Of a stretch of 64,000 nucleotides of DNA, positions 1 through 56,200 are shown in pieces. The stretch's first letter is position 1. Each line of letters begins with the position of its first letter. Under the pieces are notes generated by a model, which was given only the letters and a program-made list of their open reading frames with translations, was not told the DNA's origin and made no database searches. The DNA lies in the NCBI GenBank assembly GCA_009760855.2, contig WPIO01000036.1, positions 545,001 to 609,000 of the forward strand. The letters are read 5' to 3'. The stretch is from Cristatella mucedo (taxonomy: Eukaryota; Bryozoa; Phylactolaemata; Cristatellidae). The position numbers and the translations under genes are program-made.

Positions 1-73
1 AAATACTGAAGGAAATATATACAGACAAGGTAGCGGTCCCCCATGCTGGCCGTTGGGGCGCTGCTGCGCTTAC

Positions 74-44989
<44,916 letters not shown>

Positions 44990-45300
44990 TTATGAAGCAA
45001 CTGCAGCGCAGCTCACCCTAGACGCCGTACTCGGGACGCTGCCGCCAAAAAACGCTGAGTAGAAATGATACAAACGGGTCAGCTAGCGCTCGGTTAAGGT
45101 CGTCCGCTGCTGGCTTGGGCTAGCGGCGGACGCACGCGACCGCAACACCGTACGCGAGTTTCGATTCGTTCCTTAGCTTGGCCTTCCGCACTTTGTTCTG
45201 CCTGTAAAAAAATTTCCATTGCTATTCCTGTGGTGCAAGAACCTTATAAACTGCGAAGCGAAACGAAATCGGAAAAATCTTACTATGCACACCATGTTTA
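44990..45300 (-). promoter_or_regulatory. Likely RTEL1 5' UTR and promoter region
   Basis: Upstream of the start ATG the sequence is CpG-rich (for example GCGGCGGACGCACGCGACCG on the plus strand near 45123). No TATA box was recognised. The call rests on position and base composition only. Confidence 0.4.
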
Positions 45301-45310
45301 GGTGTATATA

Positions 45311-45457
45311 TATATTTATAATTTATTTGTATAGCGCCCCGAGAGAACTCAATCTCCATTCAGACGCTTAACATATGCCTCGGGGCTCGAGCCCATGACC
45401 TCAGCCAGACCTTGGTCGGGGCGAGCACCTTAACCAGGGTACCAAACCAGCTCGGCA
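45311..45457 (-). mobile_element. SINE-B copy 4
   Basis: Reverse orientation: tail TATAGCGCCCCGAGAGAACT, link ACGCTTAACATATGCC, B box GGGGCTCGAGCCCATG and head end GGGCGAGCACC...ACCAAACCAGCTCGG. Confidence 0.92.
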
Positions 45458-45807
45458 GGTGCTTTAAGCCGAGTTTATACGGTGAGTCTTGCTTCCTACC
45501 ACTTCGGCCTTTGTTATTTATAAGAAGTTTACACATCATCAGTATTCCTCTAACTCTTGCTTTCTACTCGCTCTGCCCCTCCCCCTCCAAGTTCAGGGAA
45601 CAGTTGCTTTTGTTAGGGAGATAGGAAGCTGCCTCCTCGCTCCACCTCCTAGTGAATTTTATCATTTCACGATTGCTGGTATCGCCTTCCACCTTAATAT
45701 CTGATTCTCGTGCGATAGCTATTAGATTCTCATGAGCCGGGACTCTCGCGGAATGCATCGACGATTTTGTCGGTTGAGTCGTCCCCCATACTTTCGAGGC
45801 CTCGCTG

Positions 45808-45955
45808 GTTTGGTCCAATGGTGCTCACCCCGACCAAGGTCGAGGTAAATTTATTTGATGACCGGGGTAGTGAACTCGAGCCTTGAGGCATATGTGAAGT
45901 ACCTGAATAGAGATTAAATTCTATTAGGGCACTGCATAAATTAATTAAATTGTTG
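45808..45955 (+). mobile_element. SINE-B copy 5
   Basis: Head TGGTTTGGTCCAATGGTGC, an inserted A/T-rich piece near 45846, B-box region GTGAACTCGAGCCTTG, then GAGGCATATGTGAAG and a degraded tail hairpin. Confidence 0.88.
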
Positions 45956-47069
45956 TATGTTTGGAGAAGGCATGCCCTTGACGGCGCCTGCGATTGGTCG
46001 TTGGCTAAGTCTTGCTTGAGTCTTGATAAGAAGTAGAACCTCGTTTGGCTGATGAGTCTTCGTTAACCAGCCCCCTCTATCGGTGACATGAACACCGAAG
46101 ACTCGAGTAGCGAGCAAGTAGCTAGCAAGACACACCGTGCAAACCCGGCAAACCACGAGCGAACGATACATGCGTGCGAAGTACGAGCAAGTCATTAGCT
46201 CTAGTCAATTCACTGCATTTTAAGACCAGCTATTTCTCTGCATGTATACCGTACCGAGAAGAGATGAGAGGCTCTAGTCACTCCCTATCGTGCCTTTAGC
46301 TACGGTCCAAGCCTATTTTTTAATAGCTTCAGCTTCAAGTAACTATTATTATCATAAGCTCACTGGTAAACGTCAACAATGTGCTGAGACTATTAGTTCA
46401 ACAGTCGAATAATTGTGAAGGGTAGCGTTCAAAGGCAAAAATTATAGAAGTTGAATATGAAGTTTTGGCAATTTACTCATGAAAATAAAGTATTAAAAAG
46501 CAAGATTAGGCATACCATGTTTAACCCGGATGTGGACCGGAAGCAACGTATCTACAAATACAAAAATTACCAATCTCTGCATCGCCTATGAATTGTGTTA
46601 CAACTTGCTGCATCTTCCAATCTACAGTCAATTTTTGCTGCTTGTTGAGGTACATGTTCATGAATTTAAGGCAGCTTCATTTAAGTGCAGAATTGTACCT
46701 CGAAATTTCTATAATTGGACCAATACGTAAGGGGTGGATCAAAGTGAAGTTTTGAATTTGAGTTCAGCTCTTGCTGTACACCACTGCTGCATTTAATTTC
46801 TTATTTTGATGTAATAGGTTGTGCTGTACATGTCATCAAACGTCTTTGATTTTTAAATTCAGCAATCATGGATACATAACAAAACTTACTTTGTTTACCA
46901 ATCTGAATCAGTTCATCATACTTTAAGGCTTGAGAAATGAACGTTACTTCATTGAATCAAATTAAACCCATTGAGGTCTGGCCAAGCTAAACTGAGAGAC
47001 AGTATTTCTATGGGTAAGTAACGCAAAGGCACGTTTCTTAAGTATCCAACTGAGATAAGAACATAAACC
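45956..47069. other. Intergenic stretch without recognised genes
   Basis: No repeat family or coding sequence recognised. AT-rich in its right half. Confidence 0.5.
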
Positions 47070-47217
47070 ATCGGTTTGGCTCAGCGGTTAAGGTGCTCGC
47101 TCCGACCAACGTCTGGCCGAGGTCGTGGGCTCGGGCCCCATGGCATATGTGAAGCGCCTGAATGGAGATTGAGTTCTCTTAGGGCGCAATGCAAGTGAAC
47201 TTTATTTATTTATTTTA
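47070..47217 (+). mobile_element. SINE-B copy 6
   Basis: The clearest SINE-B: head CGGTTTGGCTCAGCGGTTAA, GGTGCTCGCTCCGACC, B box GGGCTCGGGCCCC, link GGCATATGTGAAGCGCC, tail hairpin TTGAGTTCTCTTAGGGCGC and (TTTA)n end. Confidence 0.95.
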
Positions 47218-47375
47218 TCGCAGCTCCTTTGATGCCCAGCTGAGACGAGGGGTGCTTTTTTATCAAAAGTATCAAATGCCGCCGAAAGATTTGTGCAGAA
47301 AAATACAAGTAGGCAGAGACAGCCTATTTAGGCCTGCGTGCCTGAGGATTTATACATATATAAGTAAAAATAATA

Positions 47376-47515
47376 TAATTCATTTATATAGCGGCCCAAG
47401 AGAACTTAATCTCTATTCAGGCGCTTCACATATGCTTCGGGGCTCGAGCCCACGGCCTAAGTCAGACCGTGGTCGGGGCGAGCACCTTACCGGTAGACCA
47501 AACCAGCTCGGCTAC
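47376..47515 (-). mobile_element. SINE-B copy 7
   Basis: Reverse orientation with tail GAGAACTTAATCTCTATTCA, link GCGCTTCACATATGC, B box GGGGCTCGAGCCCACG and head end ACCAAACCAGCTCGG. It lies about 160 bp from copy 6 in the opposite direction. Confidence 0.95.
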
Positions 47516-47689
47516 ATATTGAGATTACTTTCTCTCAGAGCGCTACACAGATGAATAATATTATTATTATTACTATCGTTATTGCGTATCTGCAGTAATT
47601 CTGACACCGTGGAATTATCAGCTCTAAACCTGAGTAGAACTTACTTGCCAAGTTGGAGTTTTGCTATTAGAGTTTAGCTGGTCTGCTAC

Positions 47690-48125
47690 TGCTCAATCCG
47701 GTATCACTGGAAAGGAATGGCAATAGGGAAACTGGATGGATATAGTTTTTCCCTGTATAGTGTTACTTTTCATCGAGGAGCATAACAACAGCAGCCTTTT
47801 TGAAAGGTATGGTGTCAAAAATAAAGACCAATAGCATTATTATAATGTTAGTTATGCAGGGTACTAGTAAATCGATGCATCTTAGAAGGAGAATAATTTG
47901 GTAAAAGTTCTTCGGGGGATAGTAGTCTCTTAGGCTGGGAGATGAGCTTGCAGATGAGGTCCCGAACAGGCACGAAAGGAATGGAAAGCTAGTTGGTGCA
48001 AGGAATTGAGGGAGGAGGTAGAGTCTAGCGGTGTTGTTCCGTTCGGGACGGACGATCTGAAATTATTTTTAGGCTGGCAGCGATGCTTAGAGAGGCGATC
48101 TACAGGTCCCAATAAGGATCACTGG
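47690..48125 (-). mobile_element. Decayed LINE reverse-transcriptase fragment
   Basis: Parts resemble the stretch at 51980-52360 in the same direction (shared CAGCCTTTTTGAAAGGTA and AATGTTAGTTATG-like segments), which corresponds in reverse to the region before NYRPVSL. No intact frame. Confidence 0.6.
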
Positions 48126-48860
48126 GTAAGGTTCGGTGAAAAAGATTATTGCTACGTCGACATCGGCATCGGCATTTTTTATACAGTAAAAGTTACGCAA
48201 AAGAAGCTCAACCTATTCTCGTCTTGCTATCATTCTAGAAGGCTTGTCTTATAGGCTTGCTTGGCGGCAAAGGTTTGTTGCCGCAGATGTTTATTTTTTG
48301 AAGCATCGCAATCGCCTCTGGAGTACCCAGCATGTAGAGCATGTAGGTGGTCAATAACTCGCCAGCTTGTCTCTCTCTCTCTCTCTCTTTAGCTTTGCTA
48401 AAGTGATTCTAGGCTAAAGGAATCTTACACGGTGAGGCAGCCGGCGAACATCCGAATGGCCGGATATCGGCGATAAGTAACGTGAAGGAGGAGTGACCGC
48501 ATAAATATTAAGCGTCAAGGCAGATCTTTTGTTTGCAGCCATGTCGCTGGCAATGCAAACTTATGTCGGTGTTGTTCAAGGTACAAATCTGGCACCCCTT
48601 CAACAGCGACGCCTGGGTAAGGCGTTAATATGGCATAAGCAGCTGAGTTTCCAATAGGTCGCTAGACTACTGAGTCTTTTTTACGCTAGAGGAGCGACTG
48701 ATGGGTGTGATTCAAAACTCGGAGACAGATACCTTTTCGTTAGAAATGTGAGACTCTTTTTCTCTCAGTTCTTGTTACACTATTGTCATATCAGACTTTA
48801 CGGAATTCTGGAATGAATTTTCTTTCGATGTCCTATGCATGTACACTACATGCAATAATA
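48126..48860. other. Intergenic stretch without recognised genes
   Basis: A short CT run near 48370-48388; nothing else recognised. Confidence 0.5.
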
Positions 48861-48894
48861 TATATATATATATATATATAATACATAATATATA

Positions 48895-49090
48895 ATACAT
48901 AATAATACATTTCTTATAGCGCCCTCGGAGAGCCCAATCTCTTTCTAGGCAATTTTTATTTGCGGCAAAGGAAGCACTATCGAGTTTAATAACAATCGTA
49001 ATAATAATTATATGTCGTCTTCATTATACGCTAAGAGAACTTAATCTCTATTCAGGTGCTTTACAACTTTCGGCAAGAAAATTAGCACCT
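48895..49090 (-). mobile_element. Two LINE-b-type tails in series
   Basis: Two reverse tail hairpins follow one another: AGCGCCCTCGGAGAGCCCAA near 48917 and CTAAGAGAACTTAATCTCTA near 49029, each beside AATAAT-type ends. A (TA)n run lies just before, at 48857-48881. Confidence 0.8.
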
Positions 49091-50625
49091 AATGGTTAAT
49101 GCCATGCACTGTATCAAGCATGTACAAGTAAGCAAGTATCGTAATTAGGCTAACATCCCAAAGCAAAAATAAAGACACTTGTGACCACCGTTTATTAGTA
49201 CCTATAGCTATCAAGTTGTACCAAATCATGCATAGGCCTTCACGCAAAGCAAGTACAGAATAAAAAAAGGCAAGTTCACTGGGGCGAAGAAAAATTTAAC
49301 TAGAATAGGTGCGTCTTGAGCTGAGACTTAAAGTCGTTGAACGCAGTGACTGTACGCAGAAATGAGTTCCATACTTTTTGTTGCCTGCAAGCCTTCAGCT
49401 CGCAGACAACAAAAGTATTTCAATTTAGTCTGAGGGATGGCAAGACGACCAAATGCTGACGAGAGAGTACTGCGAGAGCAGCGTGGCAAATGACATCGGA
49501 TATGTTGGCAGTTGCTAGCTAGCTAAGTGATCTGTGAGCCAGACTGTAGATTTTGCAGGTCGATTGAATGCTCGATAGGGAGACACTGGAGTTCAGGTAG
49601 AAAGAGGGTGAATTGGCAGTACCACCTTTGACAGCAGCCCGGACGCGCAGCTAAGTTTTGCTCTGGCTGCAGGCTGAAGAGGGCACAGACAGCGAGTTCT
49701 GCAAAAAATATTTGCAATAATCTAGACTGCAATAATCTAGACGGTCGTATGTGCTTTAAATATTAGCTGTCAAACTATTCTCTAAGAAAAGTCACGGTTT
49801 TTGGAAATGGCCCTAAACTGAAAGTAGGCCGAATTTACTTTGAAGATATCGTGCTCATCCAACCAAAAATAGCTTAGGATTATTAAGCCTAGATTATCAA
49901 ATTCCTGGGCAGGTGTCCCTGCTGAGATACTGGCTGAACTGAATCTGGAGGGTTGGGTCTTTGCATTTTTTGGATGACAATAAGTTTGCCTGTAACTATT
50001 TCCGTTATTGTTAACACATTGAAGCCCCGCTGGATTAGTAATCATTCAAACTCGAGTGTTTTTGATGGCAGATTTAAGGGACTCACATGATTCCGATGAG
50101 GAGCAAGGCTTGAATGGGTCGAAAGATAGATAGTCCGGAGTGTCATTGGCGTAGAAAGGTAAGACAAGATTTTGCATGGCCAGGCGAGGGAGAGTATATA
50201 TGGATAGTGAAAAGAAGCGGACCGAAGCCGAACCTCTGAGGTCCCTCCCGTGTACTTTATGGGCTCCCTAGATGACCGAAAATCGTTAACATCTACATGG
50301 ACCAGTCACTGAGTAAGACCAGCTTATCGCTGTACCGCTGATACCTCATGAATGCGGAGAGGCAGATGGATCTGGTGGTATCAAATGCTGCTGACAGATT
50401 TGAGAGTACCGGCAGAGAGGCTGTGCCCTGACCAGCTGGGTTAGAAGGTTGTTGTAAACCCGTGTAGCCGGGCGGTCCGCGGAATTATTAGTTTTCAGTA
50501 CCTATTGTACCTTGCATTTAAGATCTGATATGTAGTCGTTTAGTTGCTGGGCAGCCACTCATTTTAGTGTCTTTGGTAAGAATGGCATGAGTTAGACTAG
50601 CCGCAAGCTACTTATTAGGAAGGTA
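49091..50625 (-). mobile_element. Decayed LINE-b-like copy
   Basis: In reverse it runs from the C-terminal region (TTGAGCTGAGACTTAAAGTC and GAAATGAGTTCCATAC near 49316-49375) to reverse-transcriptase text (GTATCAAATGCTGCTGACAG near 50378, the FDxxxD motif region). It is long but full of stops. Confidence 0.7.
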
Positions 50626-51144
50626 GGCTTTTACGTGAATACCCTGATATTTGCCGTAGGTGGGCTTTTAAACGAATTGTTTGATAATTGCCGTTTCCAG
50701 AGGGGTGGGGATTTGCCGTTAGCCTGGCACATATTTTCAGTATTTGTTATGGTGAAGATGTTATGTTGTTGATGTATGCACTTACTGACGAGAATTTGAG
50801 AGACCAGGTTTGGAGAACTAGCGGCTTTTTTTTTTACTTTGGGTGACATGTTCGCGACGAGTGGATGCTGCACTAAGCACGTGCCTTTACAGAAACGACG
50901 AGATGCAGACACCGAGGCTCTAACACTGGTATATTTCATCAACGCTCCCAGCGTTACCCCACACAGCCGCTCTCCCCACCGTTCTGTTCCCCACTGCCTG
51001 TTCCTGTCCAGGCAGTGACTCACCCTTGTAAAACATTACATCATGAAATCATAATCTCATATCATACATACACAATAAAACCATAAACTAGCAATAAAGC
51101 GTAAAACCACGAGTTCAATAGAAACATGCACGAAGAATGTTAAA
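50626..51144. other. Intergenic stretch without recognised genes
   Basis: A minus-strand open frame of 130 codons at 50631-51023 has no recognisable domain and an unclear start. I do not call it a gene. Confidence 0.45.
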
Positions 51145-51318
51145 GAAGAACTTGCGTCACGACATCTCCTGACTTGACAACATTTAGAAAGAAACTAAGC
51201 ACTCATCTATTTATCACAACATTTAGTGGGTCCCTGTGATTCAACTTTTTTATGTGCTTATAGAGATTGAGTTCTCTGAGGGTGCTATATCAAATGTATT
51301 ATTACTGTTATTATTATG
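51145..51318 (+). mobile_element. LINE-b 3' end, short
   Basis: GACATCTCCTGACTTGACAA, TTTAGTGGGTCCCTGTGATT, then directly the tail hairpin (TTGAGTTCTCTGAGGGTGC) and (ATT)n. Most of the 3' untranslated region is deleted. Confidence 0.9.
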
Positions 51319-51714
51319 AACAGTTGGTCTTGCTTGAACAGGTTGCCGTCCTTCAGGAAAGGCAGTGACCCGGATGGAGTCCCTAACCCGGACAATCTTA
51401 CTGGAGAAATTTAGAGAAAAGCTCCGCTAAGTCACTGGTGGATTCAGTAGGCGCTATACTTGTTCGGGAGCTGTAGAAAAGATTGTCGATATTGTATTAT
51501 TAACTTATTTGGGCTTTCGATCGCTGATCCTACTACTTTCTTCACAAGTTGTTCAGCCTTAGCTAAAATGTATTGATACGAAAGTAATCTTCAAATGCTA
51601 AGCTTTGGACCGAGAGCCCCGATTTTTCGGCAGCCATATCAAGTCTACGTTAAGCGTTCATTGCTCTATTTATATCACCCATAAACCGAAGAGCGTCTCG
51701 GTGGCGATAGACCA

Positions 51715-51945
51715 TTATTTTATTAATAATAATAATGACAATAATAGATTTGATAAAGCACTCTCAGTGAACTCAGTGTCTTTCTAGGCACTGAGTTCAC
51801 TGAGAGTGCTCACACGTCACCCCCAATCATGTTATTTATGTTGTTTATCAAGCATGATACCACTCACCATTCGATCGTGTTTCCTTCACAGCAAATTTAA
51901 AGCAGCTAGAAAGAGATTGAGTTCTCTGAGGGTGCTTAATCAAGT

Positions 51946-51977
<32 letters not shown>
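51715..51977. mobile_element. Two LINE-b tails joined head to head
   Basis: A reverse tail (AATAATAATGACAATAATAG to about 51786) abuts a forward 3' untranslated region and tail (CACCCCCAATCATGTTATTT to ATTATTATTATT at 51977). Their junction forms the palindrome at 51754-51808. Confidence 0.9.
51754..51808. repeat. Perfect 22-bp inverted repeat
   Basis: The arms AGCACTCTCAGTGAACTCAG + TG and CACTGAGTTCACTGAGAGTG + CT are exact reverse complements around an 11-nt loop. It lies at the junction of the two opposed LINE-b tails. Confidence 0.97.
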
Positions 51978-51978
<1 letters not shown>

Positions 51979-51979
51979 G

Positions 51980-52360
51980 AGGCCTTACTACAGCCTTTTT
52001 AAAGGTACTGGGGCATTACCTGAAACTAATGACATATTTGGGATGTTAGTTATGGATGGAAGCAGCAGATAAATTAATCGTAGAAGCATGACAGTGGGAA
52101 TAAGTCCAGAAGATTATTGGTCTTTTTTGATTGGGATATAATTTTTAGGACGAGGTCACTATTGACCTTGAATGTAGACATGAAGGGCTGCATGAAATTG
52201 AGGGACAGGATTCCAGGGGCGATGCTGCCATTTTAGGGATTTACTGCCTGATCTTGTCTATCTTGTTTACAAAGTGGCTAGAGAAGAGATCAGCTAGATC
52301 ACCACAGGATCACTAGGCAAGGAGTTAACCTGGGAGTGGTTGAGAAGATTGTTGATCGTC
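51980..52360 (-). mobile_element. Decayed LINE reverse-transcriptase fragment
   Basis: Related to 47690-48125 (shared CAGCCTTTTTAAAGGTA-like and AATGTTAGTTATGGATGG-like text), same direction. Many stops. Confidence 0.6.
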
Positions 52361-53058
52361 TACGCCAACATTTCCGGATTGTGCATCTGTGATTCAACAA
52401 TGTTTGTATTCAGAGGTGAGTTTTCACAGTTTCAGATATCCTCTTAATTCAGGTTGGCTTCTTAACCCTTCGTTCGTAAAGCTGCAGACTGCTGGTTATT
52501 TACGGTTCCCTGAAAGCTGGTCAGGCTGTGGGCTGGGCAAGCTACATTTGGGTGCAGTGGTTGGTGGTTTTGAGTGGCACTTTTACGCGATCAAACTTTA
52601 TTATGACCAGTTCGTCTAAATTACCATGATTATCAGCAAGATCTGGGCCAAATTCATTGATAATCATAGTAACTACAGAAACAGTGATTCCGCGTCATGT
52701 GAGATAACTCCCAGAAGGACGCCGCTGGTGGTGCCGGAACAAGCAGTCTCGCCACTCGATGGCGGCGTTTTAGCACCGTAAGTTTCTTTGTGATATTTTT
52801 TATTAATTAAAATCATAATATCTAGATTATCTTTAAGGTTATTATTGCTTGGTATAAGCGGGGCAAACCTGCGCCAGCTATGCATCATTTCCGGCCGCTT
52901 GGAGCGCAGCGTATCGATTGCTGCTCGCGGTGTGCTCTTGCTTGCGACTAGTGAAGGTATGGCATAAACGCTGGTTAATCTCTCCGAACTCTGTTGCGGG
53001 ATTTTCATAATGCTCACTTTAGCGTTTTTTAACTATTAATTGGGTCTTTTGTTGAAGA
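52361..53058 (+). promoter_or_regulatory. Upstream region of the SR-factor gene
   Basis: No TATA box was seen. A strong donor-like GTAAGTTTC follows GTTTTAGCACC at 52779, and TTTTGTTGAAG just before the start codon could be an acceptor, so a 5' UTR intron is possible. A minus-strand open frame at 52673-53017 has no recognisable domain. Confidence 0.4.
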
Positions 53059-53264
53059 ATGTCGCGGCATTCTGGAAATCTCGAGTGCAAGATTTACGTG
53101 GGTGATTTGCCGCGCGACGCATCTGAGAAGGAGGTCGAGCGAGTTTTCAGTAGCTATGGCCGATTAAGGAACGTGTGGGTTGCTCGTAACCCGCCAGGAT
53201 TCGCTTTTTTGGAGTATGAAGACCCCCGGGACGCCGAGGACGCTGTCAAGAATCTTGACGGAAG
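53059..53264 (+). CDS. SRSF3: SR factor exon 1 (RRM)
   Basis: It starts [20 protein letters not shown] and ends at [14 protein letters not shown] with two bases of the next codon. The donor is AG|GTGAGC. The intron position, right after the DG of the RRM, is the one I recall for vertebrate SRSF3. Confidence 0.97.
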
Positions 53265-56200
53265 GTGAGCGCTAGCCATTTTGTTTTATAAGCCATTATG
53301 AGGCTGCGTGAGCCAGCGTCGCAAGGGTTGAAACCCAGACGAGAGGTTGTTGGAGTGCAGGTGCGCTGCCTCGTAGATCTCCTGCAGAAGAGACCGTTAA
53401 CCAGTTACTCTGCTTACGTCTCCTGTTCAGCTCCAAGCATTGCTCGAGCGTGTTGGCCCCCCTCCGGCCTCTCCGCTAGTCGAGCCCGGCTTGTATTGTT
53501 TGACTTGGTTTTGTTGTCCGGCCTTTTGATTCGTTATACGTTGGCTTGTGGTTGTTAAACTGAGCCTAATTAGATGGCAACGAAGTCTATCAAATTGTAG
53601 TTGCTGTGCGTTGCGACACGCTGAGGGGTTCAGCAAGTGGCTGCGGTATTTTCTTCTCCTGCCACACTATGCTATTGTCATACAATAGAAAGGTCTGTAG
53701 GTGAAATTTTTACCGCTCACCAGCATACAATTTACCGTAATGTGTACCCTAATATCGGTCTTTTACCGCATTCCACTGCACTGTTTTTTGGTGAATGGTT
53801 TCTTAGCTGTTGTATTGTATGCATATATGCTACGTGGCCGTTTTTGTCGATGTAGAACTCAACTTTACTTAGTGCTCTCTTTAGTTTAAGGTTTTTAGTT
53901 TTTAATTCACTTTTTGTTATAAGTTTTTAGTTTATTTTTAGTTTTAAGTCCATATTTAGCATCCACGCCGGATGCAAGCTTAGTACCACCCGCTTTTCGG
54001 AATCCAACAGTCTACAAATACCTCGTACAAACCTCAACTCCTTTGGAGACCGTGCATTTAGTTCGTATGGTCCCAAAGCCTGGAACTCCCTCTCGACCTG
54101 CGTCAGAACATCCCCTGACCTGACCACATTTAAAAAGAACTTCAAAACAGCTATTTAGGATAGCATTTAGTGGGTCCCTGTGATTCGTCCTTGACGTGCT
54201 TATGCGTGCTGACACTGTGCATGCTGACACTAACCACATTTGCATGCTGACCCTGTGCATGTCACCCCTAACCATGTTTTTCATTTTGTTTGTTTATCAA
54301 GCATGATATTACTCACGATTCAATTGCATTTCCCTTTGCAGCAAATGTGAAGTGCCTAGAGAGAGATTGAGTTCTCTGGGGGCACTTTATCAAGTGCATT
54401 AACATTATTATTATTATGCATCCTTGTTGGGCTCAGTTTGTTTGTGCCTGTGCTTTGACAGGGCCTGTTGATGGCGGTACAGCCAACTTAATATTTTTTG
54501 GCAAACCTGATTCTGTTTATAAATTTGAGGCTGTAGCTCTCACAATGGACTCGCCCAGCACATCTTCTGTAGCTTAAGCACGCAATCTGAGAGTCGGCAT
54601 ATCGACATATCAAAAGCAGCATATCGTCTAAATGTTCTGGCAATCAATTATGGCAAACACCTTGTCTTAGTTCGTGGAGCTCATTCACAATGCACTGACT
54701 TGACACTTGAACAGAAGCTAAAATCCTGTTTGTTCGATCCGTATTTTGTGTGTGCACTGAATGGTGTTACTATCTAATGAGCATCTTTCCTTTCCAAATG
54801 CGTGCTTAAAAGACATTTTCTATCTGAGAATGCGTCTGCACTGTCCTAATCAGTGCCTGATCGTGCCATCGTTTTGTGTTTTCAGTACTCTTTGTGGTGG
54901 TAAGATCAGGGTTGAGCACTCGACCGGGAAGTCTCGACCAAAGCCGTGGCTGCGAAACCAGTATGGAAGTGGAGATCGCGGACGGGGAGACTATTATGGT
55001 GGCGGCAGGCGTCCTCCTGCCAGACGACCTTATGATTCCAGAGACAAGTACGGGCATGCTGGCAGTGACTATAACAACCGTGGCCGTGCCAGCGCCGGAA
55101 AGCGTGGAAGCAGGTAGGAGCATCTGTGGCAGACGTGGTAGCTGCTCGTTCTCCTGTAAGCTTATACACTATATACTTATCTGCGTGTGCTTGCTGTCTT
55201 GCGGTGGTATGGCATTGCCTGTCTGCGGGAGCTCTCTCTAGCTCTTCTGAGACGTCCGAAGCAGCCGACATGCAGCAGGCGCCAGATGTCGCTGCGTGCC
55301 TTTTTGTCCTGCTGGCGGTGCTGGGTTTGTGGAGCTGCTCGCAGCCGCAAGGGAGCCACATGTTGTGCCGCGTCACAGAGCCCTGTCGCTGCTTTCAGAA
55401 GCTTCAGTCAACTGCTTCATGAACAGCCGGGTTTTGGCGGCGTCAGCAGCAACATCATAGGCCTCTTCATTGCTCAACTCCACCCGTCGCTCGTCAAGCG
55501 TCTTCTCTGCTTTCCCAGCGCAACGGCCTGTGGTTGATCAGCCGGGATCAACTAAAGCGGGCAGCGACCTAGTCCAGCGTGGCCCGCCGTTGCGGTTTTG
55601 GGTGTCAGCAGCCAGGCACCAGCCTGACGTGTAGCTAGCGCTTCGCCACCGGCATCAACTCCTGTCAGCACGTGCGACAAACCCAACTCTGTCAACATAA
55701 GGCCTGCCGTTGCTCTCTGGCCTGAGAGCACGCACACCCGAGCAAATTTCTGCAAAAGTAGCTCAACACGTGGCCACACGTCCGTCCATCAAGCACCTTT
55801 GGTGATACTGAAATTATGTATTAAGTGCTGCCGGCAACAGTGACAGCAGCGGCACGTAGGCATTTTGTGCTGCTGTTTCAGCTGAGCTCAACGGGTTCGT
55901 GTGAGTTGACTCCCTGGTTACTTGCCCTTGCCTTGTGCGCTAGCATCATGTTCTAGTCAGTAGCTTAGAGGGACCTCAGCTTGCTTGCGCCCTATACTTG
56001 CTGGAAGGAACCGAGGAATTCACCGAGGCAGCTCATCCATGGACGACCTTCATTCGGGAGCATTATATTTCTATGAGTGGGACTCAGTGGGAGCGCTTGA
56101 ACATGCTAGAACTCAGGTCTCGTTTGGCACGCTCCAGTGAGTTTTTATACAAGTACTTGTCTAATCTGTATGATCGGTTTCAGATCCCGTAGCCGAAGCA

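Noticed and set aside
54876-55537. Alternative long frames across SR-factor exon 2 and intron 2
   Set aside because: They are shadows of exon 2 in other frames; RRM homology and phase fix the real frame.
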